Below, piece after piece: positions 1 through 7,138 of a stretch of DNA of 25,274 nucleotides. The stretch is from Salinicoccus sp. UBA3372. Its GTDB lineage: Bacteria; Bacillota; Bacilli; Staphylococcales; Salinicoccaceae. Location: the NCBI GenBank assembly GCA_002360325.1, contig DEQG01000048.1:1-25274 (forward strand). The letters are read 5' to 3'. Numbering within the stretch: the stretch's first letter is position 1; the number at the start of each line of letters is the position of its first letter. A program made the position numbers and the translations under genes. Below the pieces are notes generated by a model. That model saw only the letters and a program-made list of their open reading frames with translations. It did not search any database and had not been told where the DNA came from.

Positions 1-261
1 TAAAAGCAGCACAATGACTGTACTAGCCTGCACGCCCCCGTCAAGCATCAGATTCAGAGCGTCCAGAGGATTGGCCGGTGTCTGTTCTATCGTTCCATAT
101 GTGCCTGGAATCGGGTCGCCCTCTTCGTTCGTGTCAAACTGCCCTGCCGGTACTATGTATGTAAATAAGCAGGCCACCAGCATAAGCGATAACATGATGA
201 TAATGACATTTGGCATTTTGAATTTCTTTTTTTCTGGTTCATTCACTTCCATTTGACTCAT
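1..261 (-). CDS. YfcC-family basic amino acid/dicarboxylate transporter, N-terminal part
   Basis: Eighty-seven codons are present; the gene runs off the left edge. It probably starts a polytopic membrane transporter of the YfcC/DcuC-like superfamily (Pfam C4-dicarboxylate anaerobic carrier type). The product begins MSQMEVNEPEKKKFKMPNV, a short charged cytoplasmic leader. A first membrane helix follows at about residues 17-36, then the TYIVPAGQFD motif, which is typical just after helix 1 in this family. Residues 43-65 look like an external loop and a second helix starts near 78. The ATG at 261 is chosen because GGGAGG lies 8 bases upstream. The substrate cannot be told from this fragment; YfcC relatives include ArcD-like arginine/ornithine exchangers. 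The family call rests on the N-terminal motif only. Confidence 0.72.
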   Translation of the reverse strand, partial: MSQMEVNEPEKKKFKMPNVIIIMLSLMLVACLFTYIVPAGQFDTNEEGDPIPGTYGTIEQTPANPLDALNLMLDGGVQASTVIVLLL

Positions 262-378
262 AAATGATGCCTCCCTTTAACCCCTGCTACAAAAGTGGGA
301 TAAAGGACATGGTCTCATATAACTTTCTCAATTTAAATAAAAAGGAACCGGTGAAATTTAAATATTATCAGCAGAATG

Positions 379-534
379 TTACCTTATTAATATATAGTAA
401 ATAACATACAGCCAGCTGAAAAGACCGTGGATGATTGCCCACAATATTGACTGATGAAGACTCCAGGAGATTGTTATTGCTAAAACTGTACCAAATCCAA
501 CGCCTGTTTTTACGACTGATTTTCCACTTTCCAT
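379..534 (-). CDS. Small hydrophobic membrane protein, 51 aa
   Basis: This short gene encodes a 51-residue protein that is almost entirely hydrophobic after a small charged start (MESGKSVVKTG). Two membrane segments can be drawn, about residues 11-24 and 30-50, with a WAIIHGLFSWLYVIYY stretch. From memory, similar short proteins with a GFGTxLAxxIS...WAIxHGxxxWxYVIYY pattern occur as uncharacterised proteins in Bacillus and staphylococci. An AAAGGAG ribosome site lies 9 bases before the ATG at 534. The in-frame ATG at 540 is only 3 bases from it and is less likely. The gene stands alone between the YfcC-like gene and the tRNA pair. The function is unknown. The clean ribosome site and family resemblance make it a probable real gene. 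Confidence 0.7.
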   Translation of the reverse strand: MESGKSVVKTGVGFGTVLAITISWSLHQSILWAIIHGLFSWLYVIYYILIR

Positions 535-595
535 GAACATTCACTCCTTTATATTTAAATTGTGTAAATTTATTAAATTAAATTGTGTTTTTATA

Positions 596-624
596 TTGAA
601 TTTTATTAACCTAATTGATACAAT
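596..624 (+). promoter_or_regulatory. Promoter of the tRNA-Asn/tRNA-Ser unit
   Basis: TTGAAT (596-601) and TACAAT (619-624) are separated by 17 bases, and TGA just before the -10 gives an extended -10 element. Transcription would start near 631, about 27 bases before the first tRNA. This is a sigma-A type promoter prediction by eye. Confidence 0.6.
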
Positions 625-657
625 GATTAATGTTCGGTTGAAAAACAATATCAATGT

Positions 658-732
658 TCCACAGTAGCTCAGTGGTAGAGCTATCGGCTGTTAACCGATC
701 GGTCGTAGGTTCGAATCCTACCTGTGGAGCCA
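658..732 (+). tRNA. tRNA-Asn (GTT)
   Basis: A full cloverleaf is visible. The acceptor stem is TCCACAG with CTGTGGA, the D arm contains AGCTCAGTGGTAGAGCT, and the anticodon loop CTGTTAACC has anticodon GTT. The T arm is GTAGG-TTCGAAT-CCTAC. G is the discriminator base and CCA is encoded at 730-732. It is the first of two tRNAs, three bases before the tRNA-Ser. Confidence 0.96.
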
Positions 733-735
733 TAT

Positions 736-824
736 GGAGATGTACTCAAGTGGCTGAAGAGGTACCCCTGCTAAGGGTATAGATCGCATTGCGCGGTGCG
801 AGGGTTCAAATCCCTCCATCTCCG
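736..824 (+). tRNA. tRNA-Ser (GCT)
   Basis: This is a class II tRNA with a long variable arm. The acceptor is GGAGATG with CATCTCC, and the anticodon loop CTGCTAA has anticodon GCT, which reads AGC/AGU serine codons. The variable arm is around ATCGCATTGCGCGGTGCGA and the T loop is TTCAAAT. The 3' CCA is not encoded (TAC follows the discriminator G), unlike the neighbouring tRNA-Asn. Confidence 0.95.
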
Positions 825-830
825 TACTCT

Positions 831-861
831 AGTCTGCAACCATTATGGTTGCAGACTTTTT
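831..861 (+). terminator. Rho-independent terminator of the tRNA unit
   Basis: The arms AGTCTGCAACC (831-841) and GGTTGCAGACT (847-857) pair perfectly over 11 bp with a 5-base loop and are followed by a T run. It lies 6 bases after the tRNA-Ser. Confidence 0.92.
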
Positions 862-867
862 ATGTTT

Positions 868-888
868 AAAAACCTTTACCGGGGTTTG
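868..888 (-). terminator. Weak terminator after the small membrane-protein gene
   Basis: On the minus strand AAACC pairs with GGTTT across an 8-base loop and is followed by further Ts. It sits about 10 bases beyond the stop of the 897-1121 gene. The stem is only 5 bp, so this is tentative. Confidence 0.35.
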
Positions 889-896
889 ACAAATGC

Positions 897-1121
897 TCAT
901 TGCAACAGCCCGATTAAAATAATAAGCATCAATAATGAAATTATAAATGGCAGTATCAAAAAGAACCAGCAGCCGAGCCCCATATTGGTGGAATCGTCCA
1001 CACTGCGTTTTAATGGTTCCCTCTTTCTTTTCCTCGGCCTTTTTCCATCTTTCTTTTTTTGACGTCCGGTAAACCTGTCTATTATATATTTAGGTTCATC
1101 ATTATTTTTCTTATTCGACAT
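897..1121 (-). CDS. Small single-pass membrane protein, 74 aa, unknown function
   Basis: I do not recognise this protein. The first 40 residues are highly charged and basic (MSNKKNNDEPKYIID, then a KKKDGKRPRKRKRE tract). After a short polar linker there is one strongly hydrophobic segment at about residues 50-72 that runs almost to the C-terminus. This is the layout of a tail-anchored or N-in single-pass protein with a positively charged cytoplasmic head. The ATG at 1121 has an AAAGGGGG ribosome site about 10 bases upstream. It is a single gene with its own weak terminator downstream. The basic head could contact nucleic acid or phospholipid, but that is only a guess. Confidence 0.65.
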   Translation of the reverse strand: MSNKKNNDEPKYIIDRFTGRQKKKDGKRPRKRKREPLKRSVDDSTNMGLGCWFFLILPFIISLLMLIILIGLLQ

Positions 1122-1207
1122 AATACGCAGCCCCCTTTACGTATATTTGTCCTGAGTCTGTACCTTTATTTTACCATTTAATGAATTTTACATATAGTTT
1201 TTAAGAC

Positions 1208-1244
1208 GACAAAACCCACAATACCTGACGGTCATTGCGGGTTT
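1208..1244 (-). terminator. Terminator downstream of the tautomerase gene
   Basis: Read on the minus strand, AAACCCGCAAT pairs with ATTGTGGGTTT. The A/C mismatch seen on the plus strand becomes a G-U pair in minus-strand RNA, which favours that orientation. An inner ACC/GGT pair extends the stem, and TTTT follows. Confidence 0.7.
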
Positions 1245-1256
1245 AAAATAATAAAT

Positions 1257-1433
1257 TCACTTCATGTCTTTTCCTGAGTAAAAGTCTTCACCCTTCATCT
1301 CTTCAAAAATAACACGTACTGTATCTTTCGATGCAAAATCAGTATTGTACATCGTGTTGATAATTTCTTTCGCAAGTGCCTCTTTCTGTTCAGCACTGCG
1401 TCCTTCTTTTAATTGAATTCTTACAAACGGCAT
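1257..1433 (-). CDS. 4-oxalocrotonate tautomerase family protein
   Basis: A 58-residue member of the 4-oxalocrotonate tautomerase (4-OT/DmpI-like) family. These small enzymes form hexamers and use the amino-terminal proline, exposed after removal of Met, as a general base to isomerise enol/keto acids. The product starts MPFVRIQLKEGRSAEQKEALAKEI, which is the family signature with Pro2, and a conserved arginine occurs in VRVIFEEM. The start at 1433 is chosen over an in-frame ATG at 1463 because Pro must follow Met and because AGAGGAG lies 7 bases upstream. Members in staphylococci have no firmly assigned substrate. It is read in the same direction as comK, 50 bases beyond comK's stop. A terminator follows at 1208-1244. 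Confidence 0.88.
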   Translation of the reverse strand: MPFVRIQLKEGRSAEQKEALAKEIINTMYNTDFASKDTVRVIFEEMKGEDFYSGKDMK

Positions 1434-1483
1434 TCCATCACTCCTCTGGCTGTATTTCCCCAATTATACTTTTAATATGTAAT

Positions 1484-2098
1484 CTAAGCCAAATCATTGA
1501 TTTTTCCGCCGCTTATATACTGTAAATAAGCTTTGTAGGACACATCACTGACTTTGTCACTCGATCCTGTAATATCCGTCATATAATCACCTGATGAAGT
1601 ACTGTTCTTATATTTGGCTATCTCACTGTACTCGAACTTTTCTTTTTCCAGATTGAATTTGTAATGCAGCTTTAAGGCATTTAAATATTGGTTGTTGAAA
1701 GACGTAAACGAGATATCGACTTCAATCTCTTCATTATTATTAAAGCGTACTCTGGTATTGCCATTATAATTTCTGTAGGAATGTATATGCTTTATATTGA
1801 ACCAGTTGTTTTCCGTCACTCTGTCTGAATGTGTGCAGAAGAAGATGATCGACCCGAATAGATCGATGATCACCGGCAGCTTTGCTGACAAACCGGTCAA
1901 TTTCTTCGTTAACTCTTTTCTTGCCGGATAGCTCTGCGAATATTGCCTGCAGTTTCTTTCCAGAATTTTATTTGGTGATGTCAGGCAATGAAAACCGTTG
2001 CCGTACACTTCCCCCACTCTGCACTCGGTCAACCCCTTGTTTTCTACAGACAACATGTACATCGTATCATCGTTAATATTGAAATGCTGACGTTTCAT
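1484..2098 (-). CDS. comK: Competence transcription factor ComK
   Basis: ComK is the master activator of DNA-uptake (competence) genes in Bacillus and is functional in staphylococci. It binds AT-rich K-boxes as dimers of dimers. The 204-residue product carries family hallmarks. These include an IxERxCxxY...ARKE segment at about residues 46-62, LTGLSAKLPVIIDLFGSIIFFCTHSDR at about 68-93, then ENNWFNIKHIHSY, and an NNQYLNALKL helix. Length is normal for the family. The ATG at 2098 has AAAGGGG upstream. It is transcribed away from the IDEAL-domain gene, with a 208-base control region between them, and has no partner gene in its direction except the tautomerase. The C-terminal 30 residues are less conserved. 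I am confident of the family; whether the strain is competent is unknown. Confidence 0.9.
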   Translation of the reverse strand: MKRQHFNINDDTMYMLSVENKGLTECRVGEVYGNGFHCLTSPNKILERNCRQYSQSYPARKELTKKLTGLSAKLPVIIDLFGSIIFFCTHSDRVTENNWFNIKHIHSYRNYNGNTRVRFNNNEEIEVDISFTSFNNQYLNALKLHYKFNLEKEKFEYSEIAKYKNSTSSGDYMTDITGSSDKVSDVSYKAYLQYISGGKINDLA

Positions 2099-2128
2099 AA
2101 ATCTGCCCCTTTATGTTATGATAAATAT

Positions 2129-2157
2129 AATATAACATATGTTAACTATTCTGTTAA
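2129..2157 (-). promoter_or_regulatory. comK promoter
   Basis: On the minus strand TTAACA (2157-2152) and TATATT (2134-2129) are separated by 17 bases. TGT before the -10 makes it an extended -10 promoter. The predicted start near 2122 gives a leader of about 23 bases holding the ribosome site. Confidence 0.6.
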
Positions 2158-2162
2158 CTATT
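2140..2162. repeat. Tandem 11-bp direct repeat over the comK -35
   Basis: TGTTAACTATT occurs at 2140-2150 and again at 2152-2162, with 12-bp periodicity (a little over one helical turn). Each copy contains the palindrome GTTAAC. The second copy contains the comK -35 hexamer and the first lies in the spacer, which suits a repressor or activator binding site. No known consensus is assigned. Confidence 0.6.
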
Positions 2163-2220
2163 ATTGTCATCATTAAAATATATGTAATTTATAATGGCTG
2201 GGGTATTTTTACATCTTAAA

Positions 2221-2252
2221 ATTGTCAAATAATTCAAAACATATTTGACAAT
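2221..2252. promoter_or_regulatory. 11-bp inverted repeat in the comK/IDEAL intergenic region
   Basis: ATTGTCAAATA (2221-2231) and TATTTGACAAT (2242-2252) are perfect inverted copies with a 10-base AT-rich spacer and 21 bp between arm centres, about two helical turns. The right arm contains the -35 TTGACA of the plus-strand promoter. The left arm contains an outward TTGACA for the minus strand that has no good -10 at 16-18 bases. It may be an operator for a dimeric regulator that controls the divergent genes. Confidence 0.6.
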
Positions 2253-2273
2253 GTATTTACGACCATTTATAAT
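2245..2273 (+). promoter_or_regulatory. Consensus sigma-A promoter of the IDEAL-domain gene
   Basis: TTGACA (2245-2250) and TATAAT (2268-2273) both match consensus exactly and are 17 bases apart. Transcription should start near 2280, about 27 bases before the ATG at 2307. The -35 overlaps the right arm of the inverted repeat, so a protein bound there would occlude it. Confidence 0.85.
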
Positions 2274-2306
2274 TCTATACAAGATAAATTAAGGGGGCCG
2301 AATATT

Positions 2307-2519
2307 ATGAGTAAACAAGTCTATCCTGTTAACCAGTTAAGAGTATTCATCAATACGATTAACGATCTTTCTGCTGATATCCTGCTTCAGGAAGCTCTTG
2401 ATGACTTTAATGCCAAACTTTACGAGCAAAAGATTGAAGAATCACTGGTAGAAAAAGATGAAGAAAAATTCAACACCTACACCACTTTGTTAAGAGAGAT
2501 TAATGAAGATGCGAATTAA
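2307..2519 (+). CDS. IDEAL-domain protein, 70 aa
   Basis: A small acidic protein with an IDEAL domain (named after a conserved motif, Pfam PF08858) at about residues 24-65. The relevant stretch is an LLQEALDDFNAKLYEQKIEESLVEKDEEKFNTYTTLL-type helical pair. The domain occurs in short Firmicute proteins and at the end of some competence-linked proteins. Its biochemical role is not established and it is thought to mediate protein contacts. The ATG at 2307 is preceded by AAGGGGG at 10 bases. It is divergent from comK, a pairing I recall from S. aureus, so a link to competence is plausible but unproven. It has a consensus promoter and shares a bidirectional terminator with lplA. Confidence 0.82.
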   Translation: MSKQVYPVNQLRVFINTINDLSADILLQEALDDFNAKLYEQKIEESLVEKDEEKFNTYTTLLREINEDAN

Positions 2520-2534
2520 AAATAACCTTATATA

Positions 2535-2590
2535 CAAAAAAAGCTGACTTTACTTAGTAGAGATATACATAGTAAAGTCAGCTTATTTTA
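2535..2590. terminator. Bidirectional terminator between the IDEAL gene and lplA
   Basis: AAGCTGACTTTACT (2541-2554) and AGTAAAGTCAGCTT (2571-2584) form a 14-bp perfect stem with a 16-base loop. An A run at 2535-2540 supplies the U tract for the minus strand, and TATTTTATTT supplies it for the plus strand. Confidence 0.9.
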
Positions 2591-2591
2591 T

Positions 2592-3581
2592 TTATACTGC
2601 GAGATTTAAAAATTCTTCTCTTGTGATTCTGCCAAGATAATGGCTGATATCCACATCTTTCAATGCATTATCAATCGCTTCGTAGCTGTGTTCAACACCT
2701 TCGAGCTTTTCTTCGATATCCACGACTTCTCCGACTCCGAAGAAATCACCGAATATTTTTGCCTGTTCGATTCTGCCTTTACTCACTTCAAATCTGAGGT
2801 CAAGCAGACCTGCAGAAAATTTATGCGAAACGCTGAAGTTGTACTTCGGATTTCTGCCGTAGTTCCACTCCCACGTCTGATACTTCTCTTCTGAAAGTTT
2901 GTCAATCTCTTTCCAGTCATCGTCTGTGAGCTTGTATTCTTCTATCTCTTCCAATGAACCGAATATTTTGATCAGTATACGGCGTTTGAATTCTTCGATA
3001 TCAATCTTTTCATCCAGGAAGTCATTGATGTTTCCGACTCTTGCACTGACCGATTTGATACCTTTGGATTCTATCTTCTTAGGATTCACTTTCAATGCGT
3101 TCTGTACTTCACCGATATCGCTGTCCAGCATCACTGTACCATGGGAGAACATTCTGCCTCTTTGTGTGAACATCGCATTGCCTGATACTTTTTTGCCATC
3201 CACTTCGACATCGTTTCTGCCTGACAGTGCCGCATTGACGCCCATTTCCTGAAGTGCATCGACAATCGGCTGGGTAAATCGTTTAAAGTTATGGAAACTG
3301 TCTCCGTCATCTTCTGTGATAAAGCTGAAATTCAAGTTGCCTTCATCATGGTAGACAGCACCGCCGCCGGATACGCGACGTACAACTTTAATACCGTGCT
3401 CGCGAATATAAGATTCATTTATCTCTTCAATCGTATTCTGGTTTTTACCTATGATGATCGATGGCTGGTTCACGTAGAATAAAAAGTATGAATCATCTGT
3501 CGGAATTTCTCTTAGAACATACTCTTCCATCGCCAGATTGACCATCGGGTCTGTAATATTATTGTTGGATATGAACTTCAT
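2592..3581 (-). CDS. lplA: Lipoate-protein ligase LplA/LplJ
   Basis: This cytosolic enzyme activates free lipoate with ATP to lipoyl-AMP and transfers it to lysines of lipoyl domains (E2 subunits of 2-oxoacid dehydrogenases and glycine cleavage H protein). The 329 residues match the full-length ligase with its C-terminal accessory domain. The lipoate/ATP site motif RRVSGGGAVYHD is at about 68-79, followed by GNLNFSF. The GKKVSGNA motif at about 129-136 contains the catalytic lysine. The C-terminal part (about 250-329) has the accessory domain SHKFSAGLLDLRFEVSKGRI. The ATG at 3581 has AGGAGG 7 bases upstream. The gene lies 58 bases behind cgoX with no terminator between, so it could be co-transcribed with the heme genes or have its own promoter in that AT-rich gap. 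Confidence 0.92.
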   Translation of the reverse strand: MKFISNNNITDPMVNLAMEEYVLREIPTDDSYFLFYVNQPSIIIGKNQNTIEEINESYIREHGIKVVRRVSGGGAVYHDEGNLNFSFITEDDGDSFHNFKRFTQPIVDALQEMGVNAALSGRNDVEVDGKKVSGNAMFTQRGRMFSHGTVMLDSDIGEVQNALKVNPKKIESKGIKSVSARVGNINDFLDEKIDIEEFKRRILIKIFGSLEEIEEYKLTDDDWKEIDKLSEEKYQTWEWNYGRNPKYNFSVSHKFSAGLLDLRFEVSKGRIEQAKIFGDFFGVGEVVDIEEKLEGVEHSYEAIDNALKDVDISHYLGRITREEFLNLAV

Positions 3582-3639
3582 GGTGTGACCTCCTATAAAT
3601 TATGATTTGATACCATTATATATTAATCAACTGTAATTA

Positions 3640-5010
3640 CTATTGATTTTGAAGAATTTTATCTGCCGTTTCCTTTGCACCTTTAACACAGTCAGGCAGT
3701 CCTACTGCATAGTGGGAGGCGCCGATCAGATGTACACCCGGATAATTTTCTTCCATATAATTTTGAATGCCGTCGATCATTTCTTTATGCCCCACATTAT
3801 AGTTAGGCATGGAGTTTTTAAGCTTAGTCACAATCTGCAGCTCAGGTTCGCCTTTGATATCCATGATTTTGTTCAAGTCTTTTAGGGCAAGTCTTACGAT
3901 ATCTTCTTCTGACTTCTCTTCGACGACAAAGTCTCCCGGACGGCCGACATATGCTCTGAGAAGCACTTTGCCTTCCGGTGTGGAATGTTTCCATTTCTTA
4001 TTCGTCCATGTACATGCTGTAATTGCTGTATCCATATTACGACTGACAACGAAACCGGTACCGTCGATATCATTGATCACCTGACTCTTGTCAAAGCCCA
4101 TGACGACAGTGGCAACACTTGTTGCCGGCATGTGCTTAAAGTACTCAAGTTCCTTATCGTCGAACCAGCGTTTATATTGAAAGTGCGGTGTTGTGATGAT
4201 GACTTCATCATAAGTTTTCTCAGCACCATTGACAGTCACTTTATAACCGTCTTCCATTTTTTCAATATTTTCTACATCACTGTTTAAATTGAAGTTTACA
4301 TTTTGAGCAGTGACTTGTTCCTGCAGTCTCTCGATAAAAGAAATAAGACCATTTTTAAACTGGAAGAACTGTCCCACTTTTTTCGTATTGCTTTTAGGCG
4401 GCTTCGATTTGATCATTCCTCTGATGAGGCTGCCGTACTTCTGTTCCTGATGTTTGAAGTTTGGATATGTCGACATCAGGCTCAGACTGTCTATCGGCGT
4501 ACTGTATACACCGGATAACAGAGGTTCAATCAAGTTTTCCAATACTTCATCGCCGAGGCGGCTTCTAAAGAAATAGCCTGCTGAAATATCAGTATAGAGC
4601 GGCATCTTGCTCTTTGTAAGATCAAGTAATGCTCGCAGTTTACCCATAGGTGAAATCAGACTCGTCGCTAAAAACGGCCTGATTTCTGTCGGTACACCAA
4701 GCATGGTGCCCGGCGGCACCGGATGCAGCTTATGATTTGCATAAATATATGCCTGCCCGGTCTCATTCCTGACCAGGTCCTGCTCCATTCCGATGTCTTT
4801 CGCCAAGTCAGTCAAAGCTTCCTTGCGGCTTAAATAAGATTCAGGTCCAAGTTCAATCACATAGCCGTCTTTACGGTATGTATCAATTTTACCGCCTGCA
4901 TGTCCAGCCTTTTCAAATAAATCCACTTCTATATTTTGATTACTTTCAGTTAAATAATAACTCGCAGAAAGGCCTGTAATACCAGCACCGATTATTGCAA
5001 CTTTTGTCAT
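3640..5010 (-). CDS. cgoX: Coproporphyrinogen III oxidase CgoX (HemY-type)
   Basis: An FAD enzyme that oxidises coproporphyrinogen III to coproporphyrin III, the second step of the coproporphyrin-dependent heme pathway of Gram-positive bacteria. It was formerly annotated as HemY protoporphyrinogen oxidase. The product has 456 residues from the ATG at 5010. The dinucleotide-binding GAGITG is at 8-13, followed by a DLFEKAGHAGGKIDT segment. A C-terminal FAD motif reads GVHLIGASHYAVGLPDCVKGA. The start at 5010 is preferred over an ATG at 5040 because it begins directly at the Rossmann strand, has AGAAGGG 6 bases upstream, and avoids running into hemH. It is the third gene of hemE-hemH-cgoX, 16 bases after hemH. 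The symbol hemY (or hemG) is used in older annotation. Confidence 0.92.
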   Translation of the reverse strand: MTKVAIIGAGITGLSASYYLTESNQNIEVDLFEKAGHAGGKIDTYRKDGYVIELGPESYLSRKEALTDLAKDIGMEQDLVRNETGQAYIYANHKLHPVPPGTMLGVPTEIRPFLATSLISPMGKLRALLDLTKSKMPLYTDISAGYFFRSRLGDEVLENLIEPLLSGVYSTPIDSLSLMSTYPNFKHQEQKYGSLIRGMIKSKPPKSNTKKVGQFFQFKNGLISFIERLQEQVTAQNVNFNLNSDVENIEKMEDGYKVTVNGAEKTYDEVIITTPHFQYKRWFDDKELEYFKHMPATSVATVVMGFDKSQVINDIDGTGFVVSRNMDTAITACTWTNKKWKHSTPEGKVLLRAYVGRPGDFVVEEKSEEDIVRLALKDLNKIMDIKGEPELQIVTKLKNSMPNYNVGHKEMIDGIQNYMEENYPGVHLIGASHYAVGLPDCVKGAKETADKILQNQ

Positions 5011-5026
5011 TTTTAACCCTTCTTTA

Positions 5027-5941
5027 CTAAAGTAACTCAAGCTGATTGATCATCGCCTGGATAAATCTTTCATCAGTGTTCGGCATTGTAGGCCGGTGGT
5101 ATGACGCACCCACCTCATCGCAGACAACTTTACACTCGTAGTCGTTATCATAAAGAACTTCCAGATGCTCACACACAAAGCCGAGCGGCAGGTAAATAAA
5201 GTGCTTGAACCCGTGTTCTTCGTACAGATCACGCGTCTGATCCTGTACGTCCGGTCCGAGCCATGGCTCCGGTGTGTTTCCTTCTGACTGCCAGCCGACA
5301 AATACATTTTGCAGATTCGCCTGTTCTTTCAGCAGCTGCGCAGTTTCTTCGAGCTGTGCCGGATATGGATCATTGTGCTCTTTTATTTTCTCAGGAAGGC
5401 TGTGGGCACTGACGATAATGGCCGTATCTTTATGCTCATCTTCACTGATTTCACTCAATGATGATTTGACCGCTTCTGTCCAGAAATCTAAAAACGGCTG
5501 CTCTTTATAAAATGATTCCACTGATTTTATCGAAATGCCGTACTTATCACATTCTTCTTTTGCACGCTGGTTGTAAGTTCCGACTGAGAAGTCTGAATAA
5601 TGCGGTGTAAGTACAACAGTCTCCACTTCTTTGATGCCGTCTTCAGACATCTGCTTTACTGCTTCTTCTATAAATGGATCGATATGTTTTAAACCGATAT
5701 ACAGCTGATACTCATCTTCTGATGCAGAATTATATTGTTGTAACAGTGCCTCTGCCTGCCTTTTTGTAGTATCGGCAAGCGGTGAAATGCCGCCAATGGC
5801 TTCGTAGCGGTCCTTCAAATCCTGAAGCGCCTCTTCCGCAGGTGGTCGGCCATGTCTGATATGAGTGTAATACGGTTCGATATCTTCCTCTTTATATGGC
5901 GTTCCGTAAGCCATCACCAATAATCCTTTTTTCTGTGCCAT
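5027..5941 (-). CDS. hemH: Coproporphyrin III ferrochelatase CpfC (HemH)
   Basis: This soluble chelatase inserts Fe(II) into coproporphyrin III to give coproheme in the coproporphyrin-dependent pathway. The 304 residues are the size of the monomeric Bacillus/Staphylococcus enzyme. Tyr12 (in MAYGTPY) matches the iron-proximal tyrosine of the B. subtilis protein. His180 in [10 protein letters not shown] and Glu261 in CEHLEVLYD correspond to the metal-site His and Glu. The conserved GGISPL motif is at 50-55. Lack of extra cysteines for a cluster agrees with this group. The ATG at 5941 lies only 6 bases after the hemE stop. The AAAGGA ribosome site is inside the end of hemE, about 12 bases away, so translation is probably coupled. 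Standard nomenclature for the coproporphyrin-type enzyme is cpfC. Confidence 0.94.
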   Translation of the reverse strand: MAQKKGLLVMAYGTPYKEEDIEPYYTHIRHGRPPAEEALQDLKDRYEAIGGISPLADTTKRQAEALLQQYNSASEDEYQLYIGLKHIDPFIEEAVKQMSEDGIKEVETVVLTPHYSDFSVGTYNQRAKEECDKYGISIKSVESFYKEQPFLDFWTEAVKSSLSEISEDEHKDTAIIVSAHSLPEKIKEHNDPYPAQLEETAQLLKEQANLQNVFVGWQSEGNTPEPWLGPDVQDQTRDLYEEHGFKHFIYLPLGFVCEHLEVLYDNDYECKVVCDEVGASYHRPTMPNTDERFIQAMINQLELL

Positions 5942-5947
5942 TTAAAA

Positions 5948-6973
5948 TCACAATCCTTTACTGTAGTTATGAACAAATTCTGTTAATCTCTTAAGTGTGT
6001 CAGGGTTCACTTCAGGGAATACGCCGTGGCCCAGGTTGAATATATGGCCGGTACGGTTACCCTGTGTGACGATTTCTTTCGCTTTCGCTTCGATGATATC
6101 CCATTCTGTAAGAAGCAAAGCAGGTTCCAGATTACCCTGCAGTGCTTTAGTCACACCGCTCTGTCTGGCTTCGTCAATCGACATTCTCCAGTCCAGACCT
6201 ATTACATCGACATCCAGAGTATTCCATTCCGGAACAAGATGTGATGCACCGATACCAAAGATGATTACTGGTACACCTTTGGATTTGACATGATTTACAA
6301 TTCTGTTGATGTAAGGAGAGATATTTTCACGGTAGACATGACTGCTCAAAGCGCCGCCCCATGAATCAAAAATCTGAATGATGCCCGCACCTGAATCTAT
6401 TTGTGCGTTCAGATAAGTGATGCTCATTTCAGTCAGCTTATCCATCAGCTTATGCCATGTTTCAGGTTCGTTATACATCATCTGTTTCGTTCTGTGATAG
6501 TTTTTGGATGGACCCCCTTCTATCATATAGCTTGCGACCGTAAACGGCGCACCGCAGAAACCGATCAACGGCACATTGAGTTTTTCTTTGGTCAAAATCT
6601 CAATCGTTTTATATATATAGCCCAAATCTTTATAAGGGTCCAATTCACCGAGCTTCTCGACATCTTTGATGTCTCTGATCGGATTGTGGATGACCGGTCC
6701 TACGCCGGCTTTTATTTCAACATCAATACCGATTGGTGCAAGCGGTGTAATTATGTCTTTAAAAAGAACAGCTGCATCCACATTGTAGTTTTCTACAGGT
6801 GTAGCAGTCAGATATGCAGTCAGCTCAGGCTGTTTTGTAATTTCTATTAAAGAATAATTTTCTTTAATTTTGCGGTATTCAGGCTGGCTCCGTCCTACTT
6901 GGCGCATAAACCATACTGGTGTATGCTCCGTCTTTTCACCTTTTGCCGCTCGAATTATAGTATCATTAAACAA
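5948..6973 (-). CDS. hemE: Uroporphyrinogen decarboxylase HemE
   Basis: It removes the four acetate carboxyl groups of uroporphyrinogen III to give coproporphyrinogen III, the shared precursor of the two enzymes encoded next. Motifs include [16 protein letters not shown] near the N-terminus (substrate-binding arginines), [26 protein letters not shown], and the C-terminal [11 protein letters not shown]. The usual residue in MRQAGRS is alanine; here it is valine. An ATG at 7003 gives 351 residues but has a poor ribosome site. TTG at 6973 has GGAGGG 7 bases upstream and gives 341 residues, still covering all homologous sequence, so I prefer it. The gene leads the hemE-hemH-cgoX operon. Its upstream gap of about 135 bases is shared with hmoB in the opposite direction. 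Confidence 0.93.
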   Translation of the reverse strand: MFNDTIIRAAKGEKTEHTPVWFMRQVGRSQPEYRKIKENYSLIEITKQPELTAYLTATPVENYNVDAAVLFKDIITPLAPIGIDVEIKAGVGPVIHNPIRDIKDVEKLGELDPYKDLGYIYKTIEILTKEKLNVPLIGFCGAPFTVASYMIEGGPSKNYHRTKQMMYNEPETWHKLMDKLTEMSITYLNAQIDSGAGIIQIFDSWGGALSSHVYRENISPYINRIVNHVKSKGVPVIIFGIGASHLVPEWNTLDVDVIGLDWRMSIDEARQSGVTKALQGNLEPALLLTEWDIIEAKAKEIVTQGNRTGHIFNLGHGVFPEVNPDTLKRLTEFVHNYSKGL

Positions 6974-7138
6974 TTCAGAACCCTCCGTCTCATAATTTCC
7001 CATACCATTTTATCATACCTTACTTTTTTGGGCATAACGAAAGAAATAATGACAAAAATTCGATATATTAATAGCTGTTAGTTTATCGATATGAACAAAC
7101 AGGTATAGAGTAAGAGGACATTATAAGAGGTGAACATA

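Noticed and set aside
14..256. Plus-strand open frame of 80 codons
   Set aside because: It is the antisense of the YfcC-like gene, which has a proper ribosome site and a family motif on the minus strand.
736..860. Integration site at the tRNA-Ser 3' end
   Set aside because: No integrase, direct repeat of the tRNA end or foreign-looking genes are present nearby; the tRNA is followed directly by its terminator.
2221..2252. ComK K-box pair within the inverted repeat
   Set aside because: Only AAAA-CATAT-TTGA comes close to AAAA-N5-TTTT and no second box lies at a standard distance, so I do not call a ComK site.
5050..5307. Minus-strand open frame of 85 codons inside hemH
   Set aside because: It is in another frame of hemH, whose metal-site residues and full length are intact. 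Its composition is not protein-like.
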